This document shows positions 24,374 through 32,122 of a stretch of 64,000 bases of DNA, in pieces. This DNA is from Catenulispora sp. EB89 (lineage in GTDB: Bacteria; Actinomycetota; Actinomycetes; Streptomycetales; Catenulisporaceae). Both the position numbers and the translations under genes were made by a program. The notes beneath the pieces were generated by a model that saw only the letters and a program-made list of their open reading frames with translations, did no database searches and was not told the DNA's origin. The stretch spans positions 248,001-312,000 of the forward strand of contig NZ_JBGCCU010000003.1 in assembly GCF_041261445.1 (NCBI RefSeq). The letters are read 5' to 3'. How positions within the stretch are numbered: position 1 is the first letter of the stretch; every line of letters begins with the position of its first letter.

Positions 24374-26241
24374 CCTGACGGAGTAGGAGTTCCCGACGGC
24401 ACGCCGCCGGCCACCATCGACCACTTGGTCAACGAAGCCGCGGCAAGACTGGCCGAGGCGCACACGCCACCGGAGACCGCTTTCTGCGGAATCGTGGCGC
24501 CGCTCGCGTTGACGAGGTGGTAGCTACCGGAGACCAGGCCGAGCCCGGCCGGGTTCACGGTGATCACGTTGTTGTACGCGGTCCCCGAGGTGATGTCGGC
24601 GATCGTCAGCTGCGCGCTGGTCTTCGCGGCCGCGACGGCCGGGACGATCTGCACGATGCCGCTGTTCGCGAGCTTCGCGTACGCCGGGGCGTACTGTGCC
24701 AGCTGCGAACCGGCCGTCAGCAGGTTTCCGCCGCCGTTCTTGTACGCGGTCAGGTTCGCGTCCACGCCGTTCATCGGCAGGACTGCCTTGTACTGCGAGA
24801 GCTTGACGACCGCGGTGTTGACCTCTTCGCTGGTGACCACGCTGAAGCCGGCCTGGTAGCCGTCCCAGAGGGCTGCGATGGTGTTCTCCGGCGCGCCGAG
24901 GTTGGGGCCGGAGGCGTTGCCATAGGCCGCGGAGGCGTCGATGTACACGGCCACCGGCTGCTGCGGGTACGCCCCGGACAGGCTTTTGATGTTCGCCAGC
25001 CAGTTGGTGTAGATCGGGAAGGCGACGACGTCCTTCTGCGTGCCGTCGTGGATGAAGAAGTCCGTCCCTCCGCCGTTCGGGAGCATCATGCCGTAGTTCC
25101 CGATCCACTTCACCGCCTGCGCCGCGAGCTGCGTGCTGTCACTCGGCGCGGTCCACTCCGTGGCGACGTTCACGCCGTAGGCCCGGCCCATGCTCGCGAA
25201 CAGCAGGTCGATCCCCGAGGACTCCGAACAGTCCTGGATGACGGTGATGTTGTACCTCTTCGCCAGCGAGAACAGGACTTCGGGCACGTTCTCGAACGTC
25301 GCCCAGTTCCCGATGTGGCCGCCGGAGTAGTAGTACAGCGGCGTCGAAGCACTGACTCCGCGCACGTCGGCGGCCAGCTGCCCGTAGATCTGCTGCACAG
25401 TCCACAGCCGGAACAGCTGGTAGACGTTGGCGAGCGCCTGCCCCGGCGTGGCCGCCGGCACCTGCGAGAACGAAGAGTACGAGGTCTTGTTCGCGCTGTT
25501 GAAGGCGCTGATGCTGCTGTACTTCTGCGGCAGGTACACGTTGTGGAACTCGGCGATGTCGGCCGGGGCCCAGCCGTCGACCGCGCCGCTGACCGAGCTC
25601 CCCCAGACCGCGTCGAGCCGGCCGTAGTCCAGGATGCTGCCGCCGTAGCCCGCCTCACCCGCGACGTGCTTGACCGTGTTGGTGACGTAGGTGAGGTAGG
25701 CCGGCTCGTCGGTGGGGTCCCACCAAGCCGGGGTGGTGCTCGCCGCGCCGGTGTTGGTGACCTCGTGGCTGGTGGCCCAGGCGGCGGGGCTGCCCTTCCA
25801 GCCGGAGTACCAGAATATGAGCACCAGACGGACGCCGGCGGCCGAGGCGTTGGAGATCTCCTGGTCCAGCTCGCTGTAGGTGAACGTGCCGTTCGACGGC
25901 TCGACAGCGTTCCAGGACATGTCGATCTCGGCGGAGGTCAGGCCGTCGGCCTTGAGCGCGGCGAAGCTGGACTGCGACCACGGCGTGCCGTTGTTGTCCC
26001 ACTTCAGCTGCGTGGACCAGAACGGAGTGGCCGACGCGGCCGCCTTAGCGACGGGCGCCGCGGGATTGCCGGGCTCGGCGGGCTTGGCCGCGGCCGGCGC
26101 CGCACTAGACGTCCTCGCCGAGGTGGTGGCCTCGGCCGTCACCAACGGCGCGGTGACCAGCGCGACGACCGCGAGCACGGCGCCGACGACGGCCACCGGA
26201 AGCGGTATCGGCAATCGCTTCGTACTTTTCTTGAACTTCAT
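24367..26241 (-). CDS. Secreted GH42-like TIM-barrel glycoside hydrolase
   Basis: A 624-residue protein with a basic N-terminus, signal helix and Ala/Pro linker. A TIM barrel starts at 'PFWSTQLKWDNNGTPW' and contains 'AEIDMSWNAVEPSNGTFTYS' and 'VRLVLIFWYSGWKGSPAAW', the layout of GH42 and related beta-galactosidase barrels. A second alpha/beta domain ('YKAVLPMNG ... LTAYKNGGGNLLTAG') resembles the GH42 trimerisation domain. Likely acid/base and nucleophile Glu residues are in 'DPTDEP'-type and 'ATEWTAP' contexts, but I cannot fix them. Exact substrate is open. It is the first gene of a two-gene operon with the GH87 enzyme. SD AGGGAA precedes the ATG. Confidence 0.7.
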   Translation of the reverse strand: MKFKKSTKRLPIPLPVAVVGAVLAVVALVTAPLVTAEATTSARTSSAAPAAAKPAEPGNPAAPVAKAAASATPFWSTQLKWDNNGTPWSQSSFAALKADGLTSAEIDMSWNAVEPSNGTFTYSELDQEISNASAAGVRLVLIFWYSGWKGSPAAWATSHEVTNTGAASTTPAWWDPTDEPAYLTYVTNTVKHVAGEAGYGGSILDYGRLDAVWGSSVSGAVDGWAPADIAEFHNVYLPQKYSSISAFNSANKTSYSSFSQVPAATPGQALANVYQLFRLWTVQQIYGQLAADVRGVSASTPLYYYSGGHIGNWATFENVPEVLFSLAKRYNITVIQDCSESSGIDLLFASMGRAYGVNVATEWTAPSDSTQLAAQAVKWIGNYGMMLPNGGGTDFFIHDGTQKDVVAFPIYTNWLANIKSLSGAYPQQPVAVYIDASAAYGNASGPNLGAPENTIAALWDGYQAGFSVVTSEEVNTAVVKLSQYKAVLPMNGVDANLTAYKNGGGNLLTAGSQLAQYAPAYAKLANSGIVQIVPAVAAAKTSAQLTIADITSGTAYNNVITVNPAGLGLVSGSYHLVNASGATIPQKAVSGGVCASASLAAASLTKWSMVAGGVPSGTPTPSGC

Positions 26242-26260
26242 CGCATTCCCTGTCTCAGGG

Positions 26261-26298
26261 CAGGCTGAGGCGTGCCACCACAGGGCACTCTCAGCCTG
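26261..26298 (-). promoter_or_regulatory. Leader hairpin upstream of the GH42 gene
   Basis: CAGGCTGAG (26261-26269) pairs with CTCAGCCTG (26290-26298), and inner GTGCC pairs with GGCAC around loop ACCACAG. It lies 20 bases before the start codon, so it is in the 5' leader. It may be an attenuator, an RNA-stability element or an operator. Confidence 0.5.
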
Positions 26299-26503
26299 GT
26301 GGGGGGCGAGTGAAAAGGTGTCTCATGAGTTTTAGCGCACGCTCACATGTGCGTCGAGTGTTTCCGGAAATTAATCTTCAATCATTCGGCAAAGGATGAT
26401 TCAAGAAACTCGATGATCATCGAACCCTTGCCGCAGCTTCCACGGCACTCACCAGCAACTATGTTCATCAGGGCACGACAAAGCCACCAAACGCTTGCGA
26501 GCC

Positions 26504-26513
26504 ATTGCGCAAT
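26504..26513. promoter_or_regulatory. Palindromic LacI-type operator candidate
   Basis: ATTGCGCAAT is a perfect 10-bp palindrome with the central CG typical of LacI-family operators. It is flanked by CTTGCGAG and CTTGCGTTT about 260 bases upstream of the glycosidase operon. No LacI-family gene is in the window. Confidence 0.4.
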
Positions 26514-26647
26514 CTTGCGTTTGATCCGTTGAACACATTCCGAACGCCGGATGCATGGAAACTTACCTGACGCGGACCCCTTAATACACGACTAACGATG
26601 CGCCAAAGTAATTCACCGCACTAAACGATGACAGAAATGCGATCAGC

Positions 26648-28690
26648 TCATCGCGGGTACTGGCCGAACACCTGATGCAGGATGTCCATGTAGACCCCGT
26701 GCCCGCTGGCGCTGGCCCAGGCGGTGGCCGACTCGGCGGCGGTGCCCTCGCCCCACTCGTTGTAGGAGATGATCAGCTGGAACGGGTCTCCGGAGCGGGC
26801 GACCGTGGTCACGTCCTGTTGGAACCGTGCGGGATCGCGCGCAACGGCCGGGGTCTGCGTGTCGTACTTCCAGAACCCAGGTGAGGTCACGGCCGAGTAG
26901 CCGTTCTGAACGTCGAGGTCGTCCACATACTGGTGCCAGCCCTGAGGCTGGTCGGCGCACTGACGGTAGCCGCCGAAGACCTTGAGGACCACGTAGTAGT
27001 GCGCGGTGGCGTTCGCCTGAGCCCAGCGCGTGGCCATGCCGCAGCCGTCCGAGCCGTCGGCGTAGACGAAGATGACCGGCAGGCCGTTGATGTGCAGCCA
27101 CGCCTTCTGGTCAGAGTACTTGCGCAGATAGATCAGGTCGGCGGCGATCTGGGCGGACGAGGGGTCGCCGTAGGCCTCCTGCTCGTAGTACGCCGACCAG
27201 GAGAAGCCGAGCTTCGCCGCCTCGGCCATCAACAGCGGCGTCCGCTTGTCCTCGCGGCGTCCCTGGCCCCACCACGAGATGATCCCGGCCTGGAGCCCGC
27301 CGTACTGCATGTCCCGGATCTGCCGGTCCACGGTCGACACCTGGTCCACGCTGTAGTCGCCGGCGGACGGGGTGTAGTGGCTGCCGTTGTTGGCGAAGTT
27401 CTCGGGATACCAGGGGTAGTAGAAGGCCGCGCGCACCGGGAGCGCGGTGTTGACGATCGTCGAGGAAGGCGAGGGGGAGGACGGGACCGAGCTCGGCTGC
27501 GTCGGCTTCGGCGTCGTGGGGTGTGGGGACGAGGGCGGGTTAGCGGCGGACGTCGCCGGTGCGGACGAACCCGGTGTCGTCGGAGCCGTGGCGGTAGTGG
27601 TGGTGGTCGTGCCGAGGCTGTCGGCGGCTCGCGCCGGGGAGGCGGTCGCGTACCGGATGCCCGCTCCCCCGGCCACGACGGCGAGCGCCACGAATCCCGC
27701 GACGGTCGCCTTGCCCGCGGCGGACAGGGATGCCCAGTGCACGATGCCATGACTGCGCCCGGCCGCCTGACGCACGGTGCGACCCGCGGCACGATTCGCG
27801 GCACGATTCGCGCTACCGCTCCCGGCACGATTCCCGGCACGACTCGCGACGCGCCGACCGAGAGCGGAGGCGGCTCCGGAGCCCACACCCTTCATCGTCA
27901 GCGCCGTCACCGTGACCCGCAGTCCGACGGCGACCGGCACCAACGCCAAGCCCGCCAACAGGAACTCGGCGGGAACCAGGTCCTGCTGGAGCACGCCGCA
28001 GGTCGGGCACTCGCGCACGTGTCGGGCGATGCGCTTGCGCCACAACCCCTCGGGCCGACCGTCCCAGCGCGCGCAGACCCCGGCCAGCTCCGGGCAGCGC
28101 GGCGTGGCGGCCAGCGCACGCACCACCGAGCGCGCCGTCTCCAGCCGTGCCTTGGTCCGGTGCACGAGGACGGCGGCCTTCGAAGCGCTGACGTCCATCG
28201 CGGCCGCCAGTTCGGCCCGCGTCAGATGGCCGGCGGTCTCCAGCCACCACAGCGAGAGCAGCTGCCGGTCTTCGGCGTCCAGCCACCGCGTGGCCTGCGC
28301 CGTTTCCAGCCGCTGCGCGGCGAGACCGAGCGCGGCGATGGTCAGGTCTACGAAGTCGGCCCCCGGATCGGCCAGCGCCTCGGCCTCGTACTGTGCGGCG
28401 TCCGGCGCCGACCGCCGGCGGCTGTCGTGGCGGCGCACCTCGCGCATCGCGATGGCCACCAGCCAGGAGCGGAAGGCCTCGGGATCGCGCAGCTGCGGCA
28501 GGTCGCGCACGGCTTGGAACATGACCTCCTGGACCACGTCGTCCACCTCGACGGAGCGCCGCAGTGCCCGTCCGACGACGTTGTAGACCAGCGGCAGATA
28601 CGCGCCGATCAGCGCGTCCAGGGCCGGTCCGTCGCCGGAGCGGGCTGCTTCGACCGTCCTCGCGTCCGGCGCCCGGTTCGCTTCCGTCAT
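26648..28690 (-). CDS. ECF sigma factor fused through a membrane segment to a GH99/WbsX-like extracellular domain
   Basis: A 680-residue single frame. Residues 12-90 are sigma region 2 ('LIGAYLPLVYNVVGRALR', 'DDVVQEVMF') and 135-185 region 4 with its HTH. At 224-231 lies H-x3-C-x2-C, the zinc anti-sigma signature. Residues 243-266 are hydrophobic, 280-313 an Arg-rich linker, 328-347 a clear membrane helix and 350-415 a Ser/Thr/Pro stalk. Residues 418-680 are a GH99/WbsX-like barrel ('AFYYPWYPENF', 'ISWWGQG', 'GLPVIFVYA', 'YNEWGEGT' with Glu645 and Glu648 at the EWxE position). It may sense glycan outside and release or activate the sigma part. It lies upstream of GH42-GH87. If both hydrophobic parts span, the C-terminus would be inside, so topology needs proof. 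Confidence 0.85.
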   Translation of the reverse strand: MTEANRAPDARTVEAARSGDGPALDALIGAYLPLVYNVVGRALRRSVEVDDVVQEVMFQAVRDLPQLRDPEAFRSWLVAIAMREVRRHDSRRRSAPDAAQYEAEALADPGADFVDLTIAALGLAAQRLETAQATRWLDAEDRQLLSLWWLETAGHLTRAELAAAMDVSASKAAVLVHRTKARLETARSVVRALAATPRCPELAGVCARWDGRPEGLWRKRIARHVRECPTCGVLQQDLVPAEFLLAGLALVPVAVGLRVTVTALTMKGVGSGAASALGRRVASRAGNRAGSGSANRAANRAAGRTVRQAAGRSHGIVHWASLSAAGKATVAGFVALAVVAGGAGIRYATASPARAADSLGTTTTTTATAPTTPGSSAPATSAANPPSSPHPTTPKPTQPSSVPSSPSPSSTIVNTALPVRAAFYYPWYPENFANNGSHYTPSAGDYSVDQVSTVDRQIRDMQYGGLQAGIISWWGQGRREDKRTPLLMAEAAKLGFSWSAYYEQEAYGDPSSAQIAADLIYLRKYSDQKAWLHINGLPVIFVYADGSDGCGMATRWAQANATAHYYVVLKVFGGYRQCADQPQGWHQYVDDLDVQNGYSAVTSPGFWKYDTQTPAVARDPARFQQDVTTVARSGDPFQLIISYNEWGEGTAAESATAWASASGHGVYMDILHQVFGQYPR
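27786..27845. repeat. Five 12-bp tandem repeats in the sigma-fusion linker
   Basis: Units such as GCGGCACGATTC and CCGGCACGACTC are repeated five times. On the minus strand they encode the Asn-Arg-Ala-Ala/Gly-like cytoplasmic linker before the membrane helix. Copy number probably varies between strains. Confidence 0.8.
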
Positions 28691-28843
28691 GCTCGCTTCC
28701 TCCGCTGCCGCTGGCTTGGTGTCGTGCTGTCATAGAAGGGAGGGCCGCGGCGCGCCCGAGCATTGCACAAACTTCGGGACCGACTTCGATCGGTCTGTGA
28801 GGCGGTTGGCGTTCACCCGCGAGGAAGCATGTCGCGGATGGGG

Positions 28844-29638
28844 TCAGTTGGCGCCGATCACCTGGAAGTCCGAGTCCTCGAAGATGTGGTGGATGTTGGT
28901 GCCGATGTCGTGGACCTCGTAGTCCCCGTCCGGCAGCTGGACGACCCGGTCGACGATGCCGCCGGGGTACTTCTGCAGCGCGGTCTGCACGGCCTGGTTC
29001 GCCGTGCCGGCGCCGACGATCGTGCCCTGGCCTTCGGTGTAGTCCGACGGGATCGTGCCGTACGACTGCGAGGTGTTCTGTTGGCCCTGGTGCACGGCGG
29101 CGACGTCGGTCGATGCCGTTGTGTAGGGGCTGTTCGCGGGCTCGACGGTGACTTGGGTGGCGGTGATGGTGGTGCTGTTCACGGTGCCGAGAACGAGGAC
29201 CGCCTCGCCCGGTGTGAGCGCGCCGGCCGTCGTCGTGGTCGGTGTTCCGCCGGCGGCGTCGTCGTATGTGGTCGACGAGTTCTCGTCGATGGTGATGGAC
29301 TCGCCCACGGTCGTCTTCACGGTGAACCCGGTGCCGGTCACGCCGCTGATCGTGCCGGAGGTGCCGCCGGGCTCGTTGGTGCTGCGCGCGTTGGACCCCT
29401 GTCCGCCGCCACCGGCGCCCGCTTGCGAGGTGGGCGAACCGGTGGCGCCGGACGAGGCGGTAGACGAGGCGGTGGACGTGCCGCCCGGCGAGCCGGAGGC
29501 GGTGGCCAGGCCCACGCCGAGCCCGGTCACCGCCAGTACGGCGAGTCCCGCGACAAGGGCGACTTTGCGTCTACGGTTCGAGGTAGCGCCTTCTCCGCGT
29601 TGGTCCTGGTCGCGGTCGGAGTTGAAATCGGTTGCCAT
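28844..29638 (-). CDS. Membrane-anchored protein with DUF5666-like and PepSY-like domains
   Basis: A 264-residue protein. It has an Asp/Arg-rich cytoplasmic N-terminus and a membrane helix (about 26-47), then a Ser/Thr/Gly linker. A small beta-barrel follows ('GTISGVTGTGFTVKTT ... ITATQVTVEP'), of the DUF5666 or OB type. A C-terminal PepSY-like hairpin reads 'AVQTALQKYPGGIVDRVVQL ... YEVHD'. PepSY domains often inhibit or chaperone exported enzymes. GGGGAG precedes the ATG. The sigma-fusion gene follows after 153 bases on the same strand. Function is unknown. Confidence 0.7.
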   Translation of the reverse strand: MATDFNSDRDQDQRGEGATSNRRRKVALVAGLAVLAVTGLGVGLATASGSPGGTSTASSTASSGATGSPTSQAGAGGGGQGSNARSTNEPGGTSGTISGVTGTGFTVKTTVGESITIDENSSTTYDDAAGGTPTTTTAGALTPGEAVLVLGTVNSTTITATQVTVEPANSPYTTASTDVAAVHQGQQNTSQSYGTIPSDYTEGQGTIVGAGTANQAVQTALQKYPGGIVDRVVQLPDGDYEVHDIGTNIHHIFEDSDFQVIGAN

Positions 29639-29757
29639 GAGTCACACTCCCCATTGCGTCTTTTATATAGACGCTGCCTCCGATTGCTCCGCCTTGGATC
29701 AAATTTCAGTGTGAATCACATGAGAACAGACACAGGCCGGACAGCTGCCGCACGCAC

Positions 29758-31323
29758 TCAGCCGGCCGCGGCCTGGATCGCGTTGACGATGTTCGGCCGT
29801 TGCCACTGAGCCGTGTTGCGGTTCATCAGCCCGAACTGGTCGTCACCGGTGCCGGTGTAGCCGTTGTCCCAGACCACGACCTTCTGGCCGTGCTGAGCGG
29901 CGTAGGAGGCGATGTGGGACTCGTAGGCGGCTACCTGGTCGGAGTTGTCGCCGCCGTTGTAGGGCTTCACAGTGGCGCCGAATTCGGTCCAGATCACCGG
30001 GATGCCCTTGCTGGTGAACAGGTTGTAGCCGTTGTCCACGTCGCCGTCGGGCAGGTAGTCCATCGAGCCGTCCCAGGTCAGGTAGTTCGGGGCGGTGGTG
30101 GAGCAGAAGGACCAGGGGTTGTACGTGTGCAGCGACACCGCGATGTTCGCGCCGGCCGGTACCGCGAGGTTGTCCGCGCCGGTCTGGGCGTTGGCGCCGT
30201 AGGGGACCACGATCAGCCAGCGGGTGGCGTCGTTGCCGCCGACCGCTCGGACCGTGTTGACGAAGTCCTGGTTCAGGGTGTTGATCGGCCCCCAGTTGTC
30301 CGACGTGCCGCCGCCGTAGCGGTTGCCGCCGTTGGCGTCCTGGGGCTCGTTCATCGCCTCGAACAGCAGGTGGTCGCCCTCGCCGTTGAAGTAGCCCGCG
30401 ATCTGGCGCCAGAGCGCGATGAACTCCGGTTCGGTGGTGGCCATGCCCGCGGTGCTCGGGACCAGCCAGTTCCCGCCGCCGCCGTCGTGGTGGATGTTGA
30501 CGTCGACGTACATGTTGTCGCTGATCGCCCAGTCCACGACCTGCTTGAGGCGGGCCAGGAAGTTCGGGTCGACGGTGTAGTTCGGGGCGCCGCTGGTCAA
30601 ATGCGGGTACCAGGTCACGGGGATGCGCAGGTAGTTGAACTTGGTCGAGATCAGGTCGATCATCGGCTTGGTCGTCGCCGGGTTGCCCCAGCAGGTCTCG
30701 TCGCAGCTGGTGTCGAAGGAGTTGCCGAGGTTCCAGCCGGCGTGGATCTGCGACCAGAAGCCGCCGCCACCGCCACCACCGGTGCCGTTCACCGTCCATT
30801 TCTGGTTCGCCCCGCCGGTGCAGTCCCAGATCTGGAGGTAGGAGCCGTTCGCGGCGCCGTTCGCGTCGAGACAGCGGCCCGAGTTGGCGTTCGTGACGGT
30901 GCCGTTGGAGTTGACGGTCCACCGCTGAGCGCCGGTGCCGTTGCAGTCGTAGAGCTGGACGCGGGTGCCGTTCGCGGTGCCGGCGCCGGTCACGTCGAGG
31001 CAGCGGCTGGAGTTCGGGTTCAGGATCGACCCGTCCGACCGCGCCTGCCACTGCTGCGCGCCGGTGCCGTTGCAGTCGTAGAGCTGGACCACGGTGCCGT
31101 TCGCTGTACCGGCGCCCTGCGCGTCGACGCATCGGCCACTCTGCTGGCCGACGATCGTGCCGGATGCCGACGCCGCTGTCTTTGCCATGGCCGCCGTCGA
31201 TGCCGAGGCGGTGTTCCACGAAGCCGCCGTCAAGCTCACGGTGGCTACCGCGACCGCGGCGAGCGCCGTGCGCAACCGGCTTCGACGGCGAGGACTGGGA
31301 CGCATGGCGGAGGATCGCATCAT
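29758..31323 (-). CDS. Secreted GH5 endoglucanase-type enzyme with N-terminal ricin-B lectin (CBM13)
   Basis: A 521-residue protein with an Arg-rich N-terminus and signal peptide. A complete CBM13 with three repeats follows (about 54-178, each with 'GRCVDAQG'/'CLDV' and 'QLYDCNGTGAQQW'), then a poly-Gly hinge. The GH5 barrel has 'HAGWNLGNSFD', acid/base E326 in 'FEAMNEPQ' and nucleophile E447 in 'IPVIWTEFGA'. It should cut cellulose or another beta-glucan or mannan outside the cell. GGGAG precedes a double ATG. A palindrome lies 28 bases upstream. The TetR gene upstream faces the same way. Confidence 0.9.
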   Translation of the reverse strand: MMRSSAMRPSPRRRSRLRTALAAVAVATVSLTAASWNTASASTAAMAKTAASASGTIVGQQSGRCVDAQGAGTANGTVVQLYDCNGTGAQQWQARSDGSILNPNSSRCLDVTGAGTANGTRVQLYDCNGTGAQRWTVNSNGTVTNANSGRCLDANGAANGSYLQIWDCTGGANQKWTVNGTGGGGGGGFWSQIHAGWNLGNSFDTSCDETCWGNPATTKPMIDLISTKFNYLRIPVTWYPHLTSGAPNYTVDPNFLARLKQVVDWAISDNMYVDVNIHHDGGGGNWLVPSTAGMATTEPEFIALWRQIAGYFNGEGDHLLFEAMNEPQDANGGNRYGGGTSDNWGPINTLNQDFVNTVRAVGGNDATRWLIVVPYGANAQTGADNLAVPAGANIAVSLHTYNPWSFCSTTAPNYLTWDGSMDYLPDGDVDNGYNLFTSKGIPVIWTEFGATVKPYNGGDNSDQVAAYESHIASYAAQHGQKVVVWDNGYTGTGDDQFGLMNRNTAQWQRPNIVNAIQAAAG

Positions 31324-31350
31324 TGCTCGTCTCCCGAGGCTGAATGCCTT

Positions 31351-31379
31351 CTACCTACTACCTATCAGGTACTAGGTAG
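31351..31379. promoter_or_regulatory. Imperfect 29-bp palindrome upstream of the GH5 gene
   Basis: CTACCTACTACCTA and CAGGTACTAGGTAG match as inverted repeats at 12 of 14 positions around one central base. The site lies 28 bases before the GH5 start, where a repressor would block transcription. The binding protein is unknown; the adjacent TetR is one candidate. Confidence 0.55.
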
Positions 31380-31438
31380 TGATTGGTGTGGAAGGTAGTC
31401 GAGAGCCGACACTGCGGCAAGGGGTATAAGGAAGCTGA

Positions 31439-32080
31439 TCAGAGCCGACCGAAGAGCGCCTCGGCGGCGGCTTCCCACTCCTGGACCAAATCGATGGTCC
31501 CGGGGTCGCGGAGCCATTGCAGCTGCACGCCGTCCATCATGGACACGATCTGGCGCGCGAGCAGTTCCGGCCGGTCCGTCAGCTCCTTGGCGAGCGCGGC
31601 GAACGAGGAGACCACCCGCGCCTGGCGCGCGGCGAAGTAGTCGTGGGCCGGATGGCCCGGGTTCAGCGACTCGACCGCCAGCACCGCGAACAGCCGCACG
31701 ATCTCGGGCTGCCCGGCGTTCCGGCGCATCGTCGCCGCACACAACCGACGCAGATCGACGCCTTCGGGGCCGCCGTCGGACCACTCGTCGGGCACGTGCT
31801 CCTCGTCGACGCCGAGGTGCACGCGCAGCGCCTTGGCGTCCTCGCGGTCGCGGTGCTCCAGGACCGCGACGAGCAGCCCGACCTTGGACCCCACGTAGTG
31901 CAGAAGGCCCGGGACGGTCAGCCCGCACCGATCGGCGACGTCCTGCATGGACAGGCCCCAGAAGCCGCAGTCGGCGATCAGCTCGCAGGTCGCCTCCATG
32001 ATCTGCTGCCGACGCTGGGCCGCCGGCAGCCGAGACCGGGTCCGCCGGGGTCTCGCCGCCGCCTCAGCCACGTTCAACAC
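31439..32080 (-). CDS. TetR-family transcriptional regulator
   Basis: A 213-residue protein starting with GTG after GAAGGGG. The N-terminal HTH (about 22-68) reads 'RRQQIMEATCELIADCGFWG ... LTVPGLLHYVGSKVGLL', a clear TetR signature with the Leu-His-Tyr recognition end. The C-terminal helical ligand domain ('VSMMDGVQLQWLRDP') is of the TetR_C type seen near sugar or efflux genes. It starts 42 bases after the stop of the second FtsX permease, so it is probably in that operon and represses it. A perfect palindrome sits upstream of the operon's first gene. The ligand is unknown. Confidence 0.88.
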   Translation of the reverse strand: MLNVAEAAARPRRTRSRLPAAQRRQQIMEATCELIADCGFWGLSMQDVADRCGLTVPGLLHYVGSKVGLLVAVLEHRDREDAKALRVHLGVDEEHVPDEWSDGGPEGVDLRRLCAATMRRNAGQPEIVRLFAVLAVESLNPGHPAHDYFAARQARVVSSFAALAKELTDRPELLARQIVSMMDGVQLQWLRDPGTIDLVQEWEAAAEALFGRL

Positions 32081-32122
32081 GCCCCTTCGGTGCCCGCCCG
32101 ATCACCTCCACACTACCTCCCG

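Larger units (their letters stand above)
26242..26647. promoter_or_regulatory. AT-richer 400-bp promoter region of the GH42-GH87 operon
   Basis: This stretch is visibly less GC-rich than its surroundings and has no gene I trust. It lies between the end of the sigma-fusion gene and the start of the GH42 gene, both minus-strand. It holds a leader hairpin and a palindromic operator-like site (listed separately), and repeated TTGCG words around 26490-26520. It is probably a regulated promoter. Confidence 0.5.

Noticed and set aside
26347-26532. 61-codon plus-strand frame in the GH42 promoter region
   Set aside because: No ribosome site, poor codon bias and no recognisable sequence; an AT-rich chance frame.
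28750-28800. Small GACCGA/TCGGTC hairpin between the PepSY-like and sigma-fusion genes
   Set aside because: Stem of only 6 bp without a T-run; too weak to call a terminator.
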